Shown here piece after piece: positions 33,525 to 35,918 of a stretch of 35,918 nucleotides of DNA (positions within the stretch are counted from its first letter, which is position 1; each line of letters opens with the position of its first letter). The notes beneath the pieces are model-generated. The model searched no databases. It was not told the origin of the DNA and saw only the letters and a list, made by a program, of their open reading frames with translations. This DNA comes from Saprospiraceae bacterium (GTDB taxonomy: Bacteria; Bacteroidota; Bacteroidia; Chitinophagales; Saprospiraceae), in assembly GCA_020627825.1 (NCBI GenBank), contig JAHDGD010000030.1, positions 1 through 35,918 on the forward strand, read 5' to 3'. The translations under genes and the position numbers were made by a program.

Positions 33525-35846
33525 ATGTTCAAGAAACTACAATTCATTTTTTTAAGCTTTTGCTTTGTGCTATCCGTTCAACAGCTCAATGCCCAAGACT
33601 TATTTGCAAAGGCGAATAAGCAATTCAATCTTGGAGCTTATGACCTCGCCATCTATAACTATCAGAAAATCTTAAGAACTGATCCCGACAATGCTACTGT
33701 AAAAGGTAATCTTGCAGAAGCTTATTTCAGAACACAGAAATATCTTGAAGCCATTAAGTGGTATCAAGAGCTTGAAACATACGAATTTATGGAGCCTAGA
33801 CATATGTTGAACTATGCTCACGTAATGAAGTCTCTTGGACAATATGACAAAGCACAAATTTGGTACTGGAAGTATAAAGCAATCAATCCAGAAGTAGGAG
33901 AACATTTCGCGCTCTCTTGCGATCGTGCGAAACTTTTCTTAGCTGATGAAGAACAATACGATGTGAAATTATTCGAAGGCAATAGCCCTTCTTCTGATTT
34001 CGGCGTTTCTTTTTACAATAACAAGTTATTGTACTGCTCTTTTCGAACAGATATGAAAAGAGAAAATATGAAAAGAAATTTTTCACACATCCAAAAAGCA
34101 GGAAATCAACTTTTTGTATGTGATGATAAATCCAATGCAAACTTCACCAACATCAATTTCCTTAGATCCGACATTAAGCAGACACATAACATTGGTCCAC
34201 TTAGTTATAGCGGGTTGAAAGTAGCTTATACTCAGAATGATTTTGCAGATGGGTATAAGCAAATTAGTGGTATAGAAACTGATTTAAACATTTTCTTCGG
34301 CGATGTAGCTGACGAAACAGGTGACTGGGAAAACGAAGTTGCATTTGAATATAATGAAGAGGGTAGCGCCACCGCTTTCCCTGTTCTTTTGAATGGTGGA
34401 ACAACCATGATTTTTTGCAGCAATCGAATCGGAGGATCTGGAAACTTTGATCTCTATATTACACAGTTTGAAAATGGTCATTGGACAGAACCCATAAATC
34501 TTGGAAATGAAATCAACACTCCTGGTAATGAAATTACGCCTTCTGTTTATGGCAATACCTTGTACTTTTCTTCTGATTTTCATACTGGAATTGGAGGATA
34601 CGATGTATTTAAGGCAACAATAAACCAAGATGGAACAGTTTCAGGTGTTGTTAATTTAGGAAAAGGAGTAAATTCTCCTATGGATGACTATTATTACACT
34701 GTTGACCCTAGTAACGGATTAGCATATTTTGCTTCCACTCGTCTTGGTGGTAAAGGAAAAGAAGATATTTATATCGCAAAAAATTTAACTGAAGATTTTC
34801 TTGCTTATCAAGAGGAGTCTCAACTTGAAATCCCACAAGCGCTTGACTTAGAAAAATTAGCTATAAACAATACCATAGCTATGCAACAATCACCGTCAGA
34901 AAATGAAAATCTTCAAACAACAAACGAGGCCATCCCAACTACTTCTGCTGTTACTGCACCTGTAAACACAACTACAGATGCACCTGTTTTTGAAAAAACA
35001 ATTGAATCTGTAGATCAATCAAACTATACGATTTCTGAAAAAGAACTTGAAGAGATTGAAGCTGAAATCGAAGCAGAAGAATCTGTCGAAACTATAGAAA
35101 ATGAAGTTATTCTTACCGACGAAAACGTTATTAGAAATATCACGGTTTCAGAAATTGATGAAATCATTTCGTCTACAGTTGAATCAAGTGAAGGGGCGTT
35201 AAATGAAGAATTCGCTCCTGCTGTAGTTGTTGGAACTGATAATACCTTTGACTTGAATGGAGCGAAGCGCGTAGCATACAGAGACATCATTACTTCTGCT
35301 AGTAATGTATATTTTATACAATTAGCCTCTCTTTCTCGTACCCAAGGTGATATAAAACCTTTCTTAAAGTTAAGTGAACTTGGAAATCTATACAAAGTAA
35401 GAAAGACTGGTATGGTTAAGATTAGAATGGGATATTATTTTGATGAATATGAAGCAAAGGAAAAATTAAAAGAAGTGAAAAGTCAAGGTTTTTACGACGC
35501 ATTTATCGTTTACGAACCATTGATCACGTCACAACTTGAACTTGTCAATACAGGAACGAGTAACGCATATTATGAGGGAGAGTATATCCCTTCAGGTGCA
35601 GTAAGTAATTTTAAAATTCGACTAGCTTCTTATACCGACCCATTATGGTTTGATACTGGAAGTGTAAAAGATATAGGGGAAATAGAACAGTGGACAAAAG
35701 GTGAATTTACTATTTTTGTATTAAGTGGATATAGCTCATTCGATCAAGCTGAACAAGCTTTAATTAAAGCTATAAATAGAGGATATTCAGAAGCTCACAT
35801 AGTAGAAGATGTGAATGGATATTTACAAAAAGTACAACGTAACTAA
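33525..35846 (+). CDS. PorE-like TPR / PD40 beta-propeller protein with C-terminal SPOR-like domains
   Basis: 773 aa. Signal peptide (about 1-23, LNAQ). TPR-like repeats (about 24-140; FNLGAYDLAIYNYQKILRTDP, AYFRTQKYLEAIKWYQ). A WD40-like/PD40 propeller (about 150-420; IFCSNRIGGSGNFDLY, LYFSSDFHTGIGGYDVF, YFASTRLGGKGKEDIY). A Glu/Thr-rich acidic linker (about 425-590). Two SPOR-like domains (about 595-668 and 694-768; VYFIQLASLSRTQGD, FKIRLASYTDP). The N-terminal two-thirds match the PorE/OmpA-type envelope proteins linked to the T9SS. The expected C-terminal OmpA peptidoglycan-binding domain is absent, and SPOR domains, which bind denuded glycan in many bacteria, take its place. An envelope location is inferred. 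Confidence 0.8.
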   Translation: MFKKLQFIFLSFCFVLSVQQLNAQDLFAKANKQFNLGAYDLAIYNYQKILRTDPDNATVKGNLAEAYFRTQKYLEAIKWYQELETYEFMEPRHMLNYAHVMKSLGQYDKAQIWYWKYKAINPEVGEHFALSCDRAKLFLADEEQYDVKLFEGNSPSSDFGVSFYNNKLLYCSFRTDMKRENMKRNFSHIQKAGNQLFVCDDKSNANFTNINFLRSDIKQTHNIGPLSYSGLKVAYTQNDFADGYKQISGIETDLNIFFGDVADETGDWENEVAFEYNEEGSATAFPVLLNGGTTMIFCSNRIGGSGNFDLYITQFENGHWTEPINLGNEINTPGNEITPSVYGNTLYFSSDFHTGIGGYDVFKATINQDGTVSGVVNLGKGVNSPMDDYYYTVDPSNGLAYFASTRLGGKGKEDIYIAKNLTEDFLAYQEESQLEIPQALDLEKLAINNTIAMQQSPSENENLQTTNEAIPTTSAVTAPVNTTTDAPVFEKTIESVDQSNYTISEKELEEIEAEIEAEESVETIENEVILTDENVIRNITVSEIDEIISSTVESSEGALNEEFAPAVVVGTDNTFDLNGAKRVAYRDIITSASNVYFIQLASLSRTQGDIKPFLKLSELGNLYKVRKTGMVKIRMGYYFDEYEAKEKLKEVKSQGFYDAFIVYEPLITSQLELVNTGTSNAYYEGEYIPSGAVSNFKIRLASYTDPLWFDTGSVKDIGEIEQWTKGEFTIFVLSGYSSFDQAEQALIKAINRGYSEAHIVEDVNGYLQKVQRN

Positions 35847-35867
35847 AGAAATATATAAAGTATTTTT

Positions 35868-35900
35868 AAGGCTTATATCATTAGATGTAAGCCTTTTTTT
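35868..35900 (+). terminator. Rho-independent terminator after the PorE-like gene
   Basis: AAGGCTTA (35868-35875) and TAAGCCTT (35888-35895) form a perfect 8-bp stem with a 12-nt loop. They are followed by a run of T to 35900, 22 bp after the stop codon. Confidence 0.8.
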
Positions 35901-35918
35901 ATGCAAACATTTATGATT

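Overview
The window is AT-rich chromosomal DNA from a member of the Bacteroidota, most likely a gliding one. It encodes GldA, GldF and GldG, SprB-type repeats, a GEVED domain, type IX secretion (T9SS) C-terminal signals, a lipidated TamA-like protein (TamL), a DUF3098 protein and a long single-chain PurL. Promoters fit the Bacteroidota pattern TTG-N18..23-TAnnTTTG, and Shine-Dalgarno sequences are essentially absent. I cannot place it below phylum; Saprospiria-like or Flavobacteriia-like lineages would both fit. I see no rRNA, tRNA, CRISPR array, prophage or intact insertion sequence.

Layout. (1) 1-4714 (-): a giant secreted adhesin-like protein whose C-terminus runs off the left edge just as a T9SS sorting domain begins. 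(2) 4980-12260: leuS, tamL and the divergent trmH (the last two start codons are only 2 bp apart), then a thioredoxin-fold lipoprotein. (3) 12374-19869 (-): a heme-copper oxidase subunit III, an M48 metalloprotease coupled to a ROK sugar kinase, and purL. (4) 19965-21199 (-): a two-gene unit for a secreted sugar-binding-like protein and a lipoprotein. (5) 21264-30480 (+): a compact run of ten genes, ftsX, DUF3098, uppP, truB, gldA, gldF, gldG, a DUF4340-like gene, an S1/P1-like zinc hydrolase and a DUF368 transporter. Junctions are mostly overlapping or a few bases apart. (6) 30600-31235 (-): a RAYT-like (REP-associated Y1 transposase) protein with a damaged HUH motif, flanked by an almost 600-bp non-coding stretch. 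(7) 31833-35846: a T9SS cargo protein divergent from a PorE-like TPR/beta-propeller protein that ends in SPOR-like domains, followed by a clear terminator.

How the genes fit together. The window mixes housekeeping genes with cell-envelope genes: outer-membrane biogenesis (TamL), undecaprenyl-phosphate recycling (UppP, DUF368), division (FtsX), gliding/T9SS support (GldAFG) and T9SS cargo (the giant adhesin and the GEVED protein).

The most unusual signal is a short perfect palindrome of the form TTTGGGC-n4..5-GCCCAAA. Three intergenic copies each overlap the -7 promoter element (two canonical, one with a mismatch) of a gene for an exported protein. Further copies, perfect or partial, lie inside at least seven coding sequences, in unrelated reading frames. 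This looks like a genome-wide iterated element or operator and is the best candidate here for something undescribed.
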